Positions 46,100-53,695 of a stretch of 64,000 nt of DNA are shown here, piece after piece. Below the pieces are notes generated by a model, which was not told where the DNA came from, made no database searches, and worked only from the letters and a program-made list of their open reading frames with translations. Each line of letters starts with the position of its first letter. Position 1 is the stretch's first letter. The translations under genes and the position numbers were made by a program. Source of the stretch: Fodinicurvata sp. EGI_FJ10296 (GTDB lineage Bacteria; Pseudomonadota; Alphaproteobacteria; DSM-16000; Inquilinaceae); NCBI RefSeq assembly GCF_040712075.1, contig NZ_JBFCVL010000004.1, positions 62,001 to 126,000 of the forward strand. Reading direction: 5' to 3'.

Positions 46100-46972
46100 T
46101 CAGATCTCCTCGCGCAACTGCGCATAGGTCAGCGCGGCAAAGATACCGGTGCCACCCAGCACATTGCCGGCAAAGGCGGGCAAAATGCCCTCGAAAACAG
46201 CCGCGCCGATCCCCAATTCACCGCGCGCGACCAGAATGAAAAGTTCTGTCGAGCCGGCAACGACGTGCGACATCTCACCCACCCCGATCACGTAGGTCAG
46301 GATGACGATCATCAGCACTTCGCCCGCGCTCTCCATACGCGGCAGGATCCAGACCAGCGCGGCAATCAGGAAACCCGCCGGGATGCCCCATGTGAAATGC
46401 TCCAGCGCCGTGGCCTCGGCATAGTGCTGCGACACGGCAATGATACCCTCGAAACGGCCTTCCGGCACGATATATCCGAAAACGAGCACCAGCGCGGCAG
46501 CGGCGCAGCCCACCATATTGGCTGCGAAGACGATGCCCCAGAGGCGGGCCGTCTGCAGGAACTTGCCCCGCGTCGGCGCGAGGAACAACGGCAGGATCGG
46601 GGTGATCGTGTTCTCGGTGAATAGCTGCATCCGCCCGAGGATCACGATCAGGAACCCCACTGTATAGCCCAGGTTCGAGACACCTGCGGCCCATTCCGCA
46701 GCGGGCAGGATCGAGACCAGAAACCCCTTGCACACCACCGACGTACTGATCGCCAGCCCTGCCGCGACACCGGACCACCAGAGCGCGCTGACCGGCCGCC
46801 TCAGCTCATGCTCGCCGTCGCGCCTGATCGCCTCGAAGATCACCGACGAGTGGGCTTTCTCGTAAGCGTCGGCCTGATTTTCTTCCTGGTGATCAAGATT
46901 GGCTTCTTTCGACACGAGTCTGGTCCTTCTGTGCGCAACGGTGATTTCCGGCCGGCATCGTTGTCGTTCCAT
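46100..46972 (-). CDS. formate/nitrite transporter family protein (YfdC-like)
   Basis: Inner-membrane channel-like protein of the FNT family, ~290 residues with six helices from about residue 55. Visible: ALWWSGVAAGLAISTSVVCKGFL, GRMQLFTENTITPILPLF (the FNT loop region) and GNVLGGTGIFAALTYAQL near the end. The hydrophilic ~50-residue N terminus (ADAYEKAHSSVIFEAIRRDGEHEL) is typical of the YfdC subgroup, whose substrate is unclear. The ATG at 46972 has AGGAG six bases upstream; GTG at 46915 with AAGGA is an alternative. Confidence 0.87.
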   Translation of the reverse strand: MERQRCRPEITVAHRRTRLVSKEANLDHQEENQADAYEKAHSSVIFEAIRRDGEHELRRPVSALWWSGVAAGLAISTSVVCKGFLVSILPAAEWAAGVSNLGYTVGFLIVILGRMQLFTENTITPILPLFLAPTRGKFLQTARLWGIVFAANMVGCAAAALVLVFGYIVPEGRFEGIIAVSQHYAEATALEHFTWGIPAGFLIAALVWILPRMESAGEVLMIVILTYVIGVGEMSHVVAGSTELFILVARGELGIGAAVFEGILPAFAGNVLGGTGIFAALTYAQLREEI

Positions 46973-47467
46973 TTGCGGCTCCTGGCTCAACCGGGACGCC
47001 GCAGCGTATCCGCCCTCAGCCTCTCAGATCGCGCCGTTCGATCGTTTGGATCGATCGGATCGAAACGTAACTCGATTGAACAATTCGGCAGTCAGACAGC
47101 AAACTTTGACGGGCTATGGACTTTTTGCGTCTTCGTGCTGCCACTGCCGTACCTCAAATTCGCCAATTTTCATCTTCCGACGGAACATTCCAATACCTTG
47201 TGGATTGTGTGGCCAACGATAGGACGAAATCGGGAGCCAAGCGAAAATCATGCGTGCATTCCGCCCGGACGTACCCACCGGCGAGCCCAGGGCGGCGACC
47301 ATTTTTCGACGCAAGATTGCGACGAAACGGAATGTATTGTCGCGGGAAATCAGTACGCGCGACTTGCGACGCACAAGCTTGGAAAGAAAACCGGTTGATC
47401 CGGTCCGATGCATACGGCGCGGTCGGCTTGGCTCATTGCTCTACTACATCTAGCCAGTGAGGGTGGA
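46973..47467. other. divergent intergenic region between FNT and LuxR genes
   Basis: About 495 bases without a convincing gene. Several overlapping short frames on both strands have no ribosome site or similarity. A run of GATC-containing repeats (around 47035-47075) forms partial dyads and could be regulatory. Base composition is lower in GC than the flanking genes. Confidence 0.4.
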
Positions 47468-48310
47468 ATGGACAGGATGACAACGGAGTTAAATATTGAA
47501 AGATCCGAGTTGGATTCAGGTGTCGTCATCATCGATCGAAGCCGCCTGTTCAGAGAGGGAATGAAGCGACTTTTTGATGCGACCGGATTCAGGATCGTCG
47601 CCGAAGCCCGGTCCCTTGACGATGTTCTGCCTGACCTCCGGCAGCCCGCGCCGGAACCCCGGGTGCTTCTGGTCGAATGGTTCGAAGCCGATGAAGAGTT
47701 CATGGAGAAGATCGCGGAACTGCACGCGATGGAGGGGACTTACCGGATCATCGCACTCAACCATCGGGTCGACTCCAGTTCTCTGATCACGGCCTTGCGG
47801 GCCGGCGCACAGGCGTTCCTGCTCAAGGATCTGTCCCCCGATGCCCTGGTCGAATCGCTCCGGCTGGTCGAATTGGGCGAGATCGTATTTCCGACCGAAC
47901 TGGCGGCCATGCTGGTGACCAACGGTGCATCCAGATGGCATTTCGACACTCCGAAAAAGGGGACGGTCGCAGAAATGACTGCCCGGGAAATGCAGATTTT
48001 GCGCTGCCTGGCATGCGGCAATTCAAACAAGGTGATCGCAAACCGGCTGAAGGTGGCGGAAAGCACGATCAAGACGCAGATCAAGGGGCTGCTTAGAAAG
48101 ATCGATGCCAGCAATCGGACCCAGGCAGCGATATGGGCGCTCAGTCAGGGGCTCGGCCCCACCATACTGGACGATCACGCACTGTTCGACGACCACACTG
48201 CCTCGCCGTCGCGGACCGGGACCCAGAGCGGGGTGAGCCGCCGCCCGAGCGGCGCTCCCGGATTTGCTGACCCGAATCGCAGCTGTAAACAGGCCATCAA
48301 GGAAATCTAG
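47468..48310 (+). CDS. LuxR-type response regulator with atypical receiver domain
   Basis: 280-residue regulator. Residues ~17-135 fold like a receiver (GVVIIDRSRLFREGMKRLF, LLVEWFEADEE, LLKDLSPDALVESL), but the phospho-acceptor position is Glu70 rather than Asp. The C-terminal LuxR HTH is MTAREMQILRCLACGNSNKVIANRLKVAESTIKTQIKGLLRKI at ~165-210, followed by a disordered tail. GAGGGTGGA precedes the ATG at 47468; the Met at 47477 is an alternative. No histidine kinase is adjacent. Followed within four bases by a DUF2934 gene. Confidence 0.88.
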   Translation: MDRMTTELNIERSELDSGVVIIDRSRLFREGMKRLFDATGFRIVAEARSLDDVLPDLRQPAPEPRVLLVEWFEADEEFMEKIAELHAMEGTYRIIALNHRVDSSSLITALRAGAQAFLLKDLSPDALVESLRLVELGEIVFPTELAAMLVTNGASRWHFDTPKKGTVAEMTAREMQILRCLACGNSNKVIANRLKVAESTIKTQIKGLLRKIDASNRTQAAIWALSQGLGPTILDDHALFDDHTASPSRTGTQSGVSRRPSGAPGFADPNRSCKQAIKEI

Positions 48311-48313
48311 GCG

Positions 48314-48652
48314 ATGAACGATCGTGAAGAGCGGATCCGGCGCCGGGCATACGCGCTCTGGGAGCAGGAAGGCTGTCCCGAAGACCGGGCACATTATCAC
48401 TGGGAACTGGCGGCCGATCTGATCGACCGCGAAGATGCGAATGGTTTGCCGGGCAAATCGTTCGGGCCGCCGCCGGAAACGGATCCCGACCCGGCCCAGG
48501 TTCCGGAAAAATACTATGCCGATCAGGGCGACCTGCCAGATGTGAAGGGACAGATTCAAATCAGCCAGGGCACTCGAAAGCAGGGTCAGGACAAACGCCG
48601 GAACCGCGGCAGCGGCACGACAAAGCCCGACAAAGGAAGCCAGGGTCTTTAA
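48314..48652 (+). CDS. DUF2934 family protein
   Basis: 112-residue small protein. The N terminus REERIRRRAYALWEQEGCPEDRAHYHWELAADLI is the DUF2934 signature; the rest is a Pro/Gly/Lys-rich polar tail. It starts three bases after the LuxR stop with AAGGAA upstream, so co-transcription is likely. The family's function is unknown, but members are frequent in alphaproteobacterial stress gene clusters. A second copy lies at 51468. Confidence 0.85.
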   Translation: MNDREERIRRRAYALWEQEGCPEDRAHYHWELAADLIDREDANGLPGKSFGPPPETDPDPAQVPEKYYADQGDLPDVKGQIQISQGTRKQGQDKRRNRGSGTTKPDKGSQGL

Positions 48653-48675
48653 ACGCAACGCCCGGAGCCAACACG

Positions 48676-50047
48676 ATGAACGATGCGCCGCCGGCACAGC
48701 GACAAACGGTCGATACCGCTGCCATGGCGCCCCCCGATGCGACCGAACCGGCCAGACCCGCTCCGGAAGGGCCGCACGTGGTCATAGTCGGGGCCGGCTT
48801 CGCGGGTCTCTACGCGGCCAAGGGCCTCGGACGGGCCGGAATCGCTACGACGATCATCGACCGGCAGAACTATCACCTTTTCCAGCCATTGCTGTACCAG
48901 GTCGCAACCGCTGCATTGTCGCCCGCCGATATCGCCGAACCCATACGCAGGGTGTTGAGACCGTATGACAGCATCGATGTCGTCTTGGGTGAAGTGGTCG
49001 ACGTCGACACTGCGCATAAACAGGTACGCATGGCCGATGGTAGCGCTATCGGCTACGACCGTCTGATCCTGGCAACCGGCTCGACGCACAGTTACTTTGG
49101 TCATGACGAATGGGCGCGCTATGCGCCGGGCCTGAAAACGATCGACGACGCGCGGCTGATCAGGTCGCGCTTGCTGATGGCGTTCGAGAAGGCCGAACGG
49201 GAGCAAGACCCGGTCGAACAACGCCGCCTGTTGACCGTGGCGGTCATCGGCGGCGGGCCGACGGGTGTGGAAATGGCCGGCTCCATCGCCGAACTCAGTC
49301 ATTATACCCTGGCGCGCGATTTCCGGCACATCCAGCCTGACCGGGCACAGGTCCTGCTGATCGAAGCAGGACCTCGCATTCTCGCCCCGTTTCCGGAGGA
49401 TTTGGCGGACTATGCCCGGCGCCGACTTGAAAAACTGGGCGTCTCCGTGCGGGTCAGCCAGGCCGTGGAATCCGTTCAGGAGAAGGGAATCGTCATAGGC
49501 GGCACCTTTGTGCCGGTGGGACTGACTGTCTGGGGGGCCGGCGTGGCGGCCTCGCCAGCCGGACGCTGGCTCGGCGTTGAAACCGATCGCGCCGGCCGTG
49601 TGGCCGTCGACGAGACGCTGGCCATCGGGTCCCTCGATGGCGTCTTCGTGCTGGGCGATCTCGCCCTGGCGAAAGACGAAACCGACAAGCCATTGCCCGG
49701 CCTGGCGCAGGTCGCCAAACAACAAGGCGAGCATCTGGGCCGGGAATTGAGCCGGAACCTGCGTGACGGTACCGCCATGGCGCCGTTCCGGTTCCGAAAC
49801 CGCGGCAATACGGCCATCGTCGGGCGGCACGCCGCCATATTCGATTTCGGACGCCGTCGATTGAAGGGGGGGGCTGGCCTGGTTCCTGTGGGCGGTGATT
49901 CACGTCTATCTGCTGGTCGGGTTTCAGAACCGCCTCACCGTAACGGTGCAATGGCTGTGGCGCTACATCACCTATCAACGCGGCGCCCGGCTCATCACCG
50001 GAGGCACCGGGACCGACACCGATCAGGCAAGTTCCAGGGAACAATAA
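48676..50047 (+). CDS. type II NADH dehydrogenase, interrupted by a frameshift at a G8 tract
   Basis: Single-subunit flavoprotein passing electrons from NADH to quinone without proton pumping. FAD motif VVIVGAGFAGLYAAKGL at ~35-51, NAD motif VAVIGGGPTGVEMAGSIAEL at ~190-209 and GLAQVAKQQGEHL. At 49866-49873 eight G residues shift the frame. Without the shift the protein continues as LAWFLWAVIHVYLLVGFQNRLTV and ends at 50047, the typical C-terminal membrane anchor. With it, ~95 unrelated residues follow to 50169, overlapping the next gene. Either a sequencing error, a real mutation or a slippage switch. Confidence 0.85.
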
Positions 50048-50165
50048 CGGTCAGTCGTCGTTACCTACCCGTCAGCAACGCCGGCCTCAGCATATGGCCG
50101 GTGATGACCAGAGGCGGGAAGGCAGCGGAAATCTGCCCTGGAAGCACTTATTTGCGGAGATTCAA

Positions 50166-51041
50166 ATGAAAAAACTCTTGTCGTCGACGGCACTCATCGC
50201 CACGGTCATTGCAGTCGGACCAACCTTGACTTTGGCCCAATCAGAAGAGCAACAAGAGAATCAGCAACAGGAGCAGGAGCAGCAGGTGGCCCAGCAATGC
50301 CTGGACGATCTGAACACGCTGACCGCTCGGATGAACGAAGAAGGGTTCTGGGTAGCGGGGTCGACAAGCCGAGGTTTCGGCATGCCCGGACAAATGATGC
50401 CGGGCACGATGCCTGCTGACGATTCGATGGCCGAGCCCCCTGCGGAGGGGGAAGCGATGCCGGCCGAAGGGCAGCAGCAGTTTCAATCGCCACGCCAGGA
50501 CATCGGTGTGCTGTACCAGGCGGCCCGGATCCTCGCGCGGAAAGGCGATGAAGAAGGTTGCCAGCACCTGCTGACCGAGATCACGGACTCGTATGATATG
50601 TTTGCCGAGAATCTGCGGGAAGCCGGCATCGACCCGGCGAACGTCACATCGTGGCGTCAGGAACAGCTCGCTCAGGCGCAACCGATCTCAGAGGTTGAAG
50701 GGCTTTCCTCGTATACAATCGATGACATCGAGGGGACGGACGTCCGGAATCCCGGTGACGAACAGTTGGGCAGCATCAGCGATGTCGTCTTCGAACCGGG
50801 CTCGGGACAGGTTTCGTATGTTCTCCTGGCGCGCGGCGGATTTCTGGGTATAGGCGAAGACCACATAGCCGTACCCTGGGACCAGCTCCGTGCCACGCCG
50901 GGCCTCCAGACGCTGGTGCTCGACATTTCCGAAGACGAAATCGAAAATGCACCAACAGTCGACCCGGACGCGTTCAACAACCTGCAAACCGGGCAAAGCG
51001 AACGCGAACGCATCGATGAGTTCTGGGGTCAACGTCAGTAA
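50166..51041 (+). CDS. exported PRC-barrel domain protein
   Basis: 291 residues with an N-terminal signal peptide (KKLLSSTALIATVIAVGPTLTLA). A Gln-rich stretch and a Pro/Met/Glu-rich segment follow, then a helical region (~110-165) and a C-terminal PRC-barrel domain (~190-265) with IEGTDVRNPGDEQLGSISDVVFEPGSGQVSYVLLARGGFLGIGEDHIAVPWDQL. GGAG lies seven bases before the ATG. PRC-barrel proteins of this type are common in the alphaproteobacterial periplasm, with no known reaction. Confidence 0.87.
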   Translation: MKKLLSSTALIATVIAVGPTLTLAQSEEQQENQQQEQEQQVAQQCLDDLNTLTARMNEEGFWVAGSTSRGFGMPGQMMPGTMPADDSMAEPPAEGEAMPAEGQQQFQSPRQDIGVLYQAARILARKGDEEGCQHLLTEITDSYDMFAENLREAGIDPANVTSWRQEQLAQAQPISEVEGLSSYTIDDIEGTDVRNPGDEQLGSISDVVFEPGSGQVSYVLLARGGFLGIGEDHIAVPWDQLRATPGLQTLVLDISEDEIENAPTVDPDAFNNLQTGQSERERIDEFWGQRQ

Positions 51042-51211
51042 CCGGGGCCAGTAACCGGACTGGCGACAAGGCCGGGCGCCCGTTTCTCAGGCGTCCGGAC
51101 TCGTCGTCGGGTTGGATTCCCGGGAAGCGTCGATTTCGGTCGCGGCGACAACAACCTCCTCGGCGGGCGTCAGGCCGCGCCGGTTGATACATCTGCAGGA
51201 ACCACGAGGCC

Positions 51212-51400
51212 TCAGTCCTTACTGTCGTGCTCCGGCTTGCTCTTGCGCGGTTCCGAAGCCATCTCCTCAAGATCCTTCTCGCTCATCGACTCGTACATGG
51301 ATTTCGATGGCCCTTGAAGGTCGCTGACCCTGGTTTCGCCGCGTTTTGCCGCCAGAGCCATTCCAGCCGCCTTCTGCTGGGATTTCGATTTTGCGGGCAT
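51212..51400 (-). CDS. DUF3008 family small protein
   Basis: 62-residue basic protein matching DUF3008 along its length: MPAKSKSQQKAAGMALAAKRGE, then SKSMYESMSEKDLEEMAS and a KPEH end. GGAGG lies six bases upstream of the ATG. The family is widespread in alphaproteobacteria, often with stress genes, and has no known function. Confidence 0.85.
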   Translation of the reverse strand: MPAKSKSQQKAAGMALAAKRGETRVSDLQGPSKSMYESMSEKDLEEMASEPRKSKPEHDSKD

Positions 51401-51467
51401 TGCTTGCCTCCAGATTCACGCTGTCGCGGAACCGCCATCCATCGGCTTCGCCTTGTGAAAGGGTCAT

Positions 51468-51755
51468 TTACTGGTCCGATCGGCGCCGGAACCACACGAC
51501 ATTGTCCGCGCCGCTAACATGACCTCGGCCCGCCCAGGCGCCGTCACCCGCCCTGTCATCCGAATTGCCGGAGGTAATCGCGGGCGCACCGGAGCGGGCG
51601 CCACAACCGCTCACCGCTCGGCCCCCCATTCCCGTTTCGACATAAAAGAGAGCGCTGGCCAGAGTCCAATGTGCCAGTTCCCTGTTTGCAGGACGCCCAT
51701 CGTCGTTCCAGAGTTCATAGGCGCGGCGGCGCACCCATTCTTCACGGCTTTCCAT
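51468..51755 (-). CDS. DUF2934 family protein (second copy)
   Basis: 95 residues; MESREEWVRRRAYELWNDDGRPANRELAHWTLASALF is the DUF2934 signature. The remainder is a Gly/Ala/Arg-rich tail. A frame continues 22 codons upstream, but the family start is the ATG at 51755, preceded by GGGAG. It shares only the N-terminal domain with the copy at 48314. Oriented with DUF3008. Confidence 0.8.
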   Translation of the reverse strand: MESREEWVRRRAYELWNDDGRPANRELAHWTLASALFYVETGMGGRAVSGCGARSGAPAITSGNSDDRAGDGAWAGRGHVSGADNVVWFRRRSDQ

Positions 51756-51885
51756 TGCGGATTTCTCCCTTGCAGGCGATTCCCGGCCGTGGGAAACGCT
51801 TGCCGGAGAAACCAACATCAACCGCTAATGTTCCCGACCGCCCCGATACAAAAGACTGATGCGGGGCCAGCTGCTGGGTGAGAAC

Positions 51886-52311
51886 CTAGACCTGAAGCGG
51901 CGGGTCGCCCCCATCCCGATCGCCCTCATCCGTATCGCCATCGTCCGGGTCGCCGCCGTCCGGATCGGGATCGGCGATCTCATCATCTTCGGCTGCCATT
52001 CTGTCATCCGGCTCGGCTTCAACCGCGGCACCGCCAGCTTCATCGTAAGCTGCGACATCCGGCCGCGGACGGCTCAACTCCGCATCCTCGGTATCGAAGT
52101 CGTCGGCCAGCGCCTCGTCGGCGATGCCATCTTCGTTCTGGTATCGAAGCCAGAGTGCGTCGCTAAGCCGAGTGGCCAATTGCTGCAACCTTTCCGGTTG
52201 CCCTTCTCTGCAAATACGTTCGTATAACCGCTGAAGGCGCAGTGAAACCTCCGCCTGCCTTGTATCAAGGAGATGAATCTGGCCGCTTCGATCATCGTCA
52301 TCATCTACCAT
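51886..52311 (-). CDS. hypothetical acidic protein
   Basis: 141 residues. A helical core at ~18-50 (AEVSLRLQRLYERICREGQPERLQQLATRLSDAL) is followed by a long Asp/Glu/Ala/Gly tail. The core faintly resembles the LxxLYxxhhxExxPxRhxxLhxxL pattern of NepR anti-sigma factors, but no phyR or ecfG is in the window, so this is only a lead. No clear ribosome binding site precedes the ATG. It lies between the DUF genes and the oxidase operon, same strand. Confidence 0.6.
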   Translation of the reverse strand: MVDDDDDRSGQIHLLDTRQAEVSLRLQRLYERICREGQPERLQQLATRLSDALWLRYQNEDGIADEALADDFDTEDAELSRPRPDVAAYDEAGGAAVEAEPDDRMAAEDDEIADPDPDGGDPDDGDTDEGDRDGGDPPLQV

Positions 52312-52504
52312 ACGAAACTACATCAGTGTTGGTGGCACTATTGCGACAGCCTCTATTTTCCACAACGGTCAGACGCTTTATAGCATCTCTTGCATCTTAG
52401 CCGCGAGGACTGCCCCCGAAAACGCATAGTATGACGGACAGCGGCAAGATTTCCAGGACTCCGGCAAAAAAACGATTTACCGGCCCCTTTGATCGCCGGT
52501 TCCC

Positions 52505-53341
52505 TCAACCCTGCGCCCGGCTTCCGGATCCCGCGGCAGTTCCCGTCGCCGGTCCGCCGGTTCCGGAACGCAATTCGAGCCGCCTGAGAAAACCGGCGAA
52601 AAAGGCCAGCCCCACGATCAGGAAGCCAATGGCGCCGGGCGCCCACATAAGGGCCGCCGCAAGGCGCTGATCATCCAGATCCGAAAGCCCGAACGGTATG
52701 GTGGTCGTGGCGTGAAAACCGTGCCAGGCGGTTTCGGAAAACATCAGGATGGCGCCGTAGATCGCCATCTGAAAGCCCGTACCTATTGCAGCGCCGACCG
52801 CCGCCCCCGGCGCTTCGTCCATTCGCGATATTCCGTCCCACAGCAGCAATGCCGCCGCGATCAAGGTAATCTGCATCAGCCAATATGCGGCATCCGAGTA
52901 AAGCGTCAAGGCATAGGGGCCCGGCAGATGCCACCCCCAGAATGCAACGGCGAAGAACAGCGCGCCGCCGGCGCAGGAAATTCCCGCAGGTAACCGCGGA
53001 ACCTGTCGCGATAGCGGCCAGAACAGACAGCGGTGCGCCCCGCCTGCGACCAGCAGCGGCGCGGCAATAAGCGCCAGCACGACATGCTGGCCCATCCGCA
53101 CCGAGAACAGCGCCATGGAAAGACTGCAGATCGGTGAGACAAAGACCGTCGCCACGACGGCCCACCCGGCCATGCCCGCGCGGCGATCGCCATGCGAGAC
53201 GCCGGTCCGGGGCGCCGCCATAGCGTAGTGAACGACAAGGCCTGCAAGGATAGCGATCAGCACCGGATCGAGATTCCAGTTCCGCCACACCTCTTCCGGC
53301 ACTGGCGGTATACCGCAATAGGGAATCGGGGCATCGGTCAT
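52505..53341 (-). CDS. ctaG: cytochrome c oxidase assembly protein, CtaG (Caa3_CtaG type)
   Basis: Polytopic membrane protein of the Caa3_CtaG family, 278 residues with about seven helices. Signatures: NLDPVLIAILAGLVVHY, SPICSLSMALFSVRMGQHVVLALIAAPLLVAGG, and FWGWHLPGPYALTLYSDAAYWLMQ with conserved His and Trp. Family members support assembly of caa3-type oxidases, probably in copper handling. GAGG precedes the ATG by about eight bases. Last gene of the oxidase operon. This family differs from the Cox11-type CtaG. Confidence 0.9.
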   Translation of the reverse strand: MTDAPIPYCGIPPVPEEVWRNWNLDPVLIAILAGLVVHYAMAAPRTGVSHGDRRAGMAGWAVVATVFVSPICSLSMALFSVRMGQHVVLALIAAPLLVAGGAHRCLFWPLSRQVPRLPAGISCAGGALFFAVAFWGWHLPGPYALTLYSDAAYWLMQITLIAAALLLWDGISRMDEAPGAAVGAAIGTGFQMAIYGAILMFSETAWHGFHATTTIPFGLSDLDDQRLAAALMWAPGAIGFLIVGLAFFAGFLRRLELRSGTGGPATGTAAGSGSRAQG

Positions 53342-53356
53342 CGGTTGATCCTCGGT

Positions 53357-53695
53357 TCAGGTGCAGAGTGCCTCCAGGCTGAAAGCCGGATAGGCGACAA
53401 ATGCCAGGGACACCAGCGACAACCCTGCAATCGTCATGGCAGCAGCGTGAAGTGTCCGGGACGTCCCTTCGTATCGAGCCAGGACGACACCGTGCCAAAC
53501 CATCTGGACAACGATCGCGACGGCGGCGATCGCGGTCGCCACGGCCACCCAGAGCCGGATATCGGCAACCACCCGCCCCTCGCAGACAAGAGCCGACAGA
53601 ATATAGACCGCGAGAAAATGGGCACTCCAGACCAGCAGCGGGATCGTCAGCGCCACTCCCAGCATTCCTGGTGCACTGGCAACGCGGTCAGCCAT
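53357..53695 (-). CDS. small three-helix membrane protein of the oxidase operon
   Basis: 112 residues with three predicted membrane helices: LGVALTIPLLVWSAHFLAVYILSALV, AVATAIAAVAIVVQMVWHGVVLA and AAAMTIAGLSLVSLAFVAYPAF. The ATG at 53695 has GGAGGA upstream and overlaps the end of the oxidase I-III gene by eight bases. Position and size suggest an accessory (subunit IV-like) oxidase subunit, but no family signature confirms this. Confidence 0.75.
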   Translation of the reverse strand: MADRVASAPGMLGVALTIPLLVWSAHFLAVYILSALVCEGRVVADIRLWVAVATAIAAVAIVVQMVWHGVVLARYEGTSRTLHAAAMTIAGLSLVSLAFVAYPAFSLEALCT

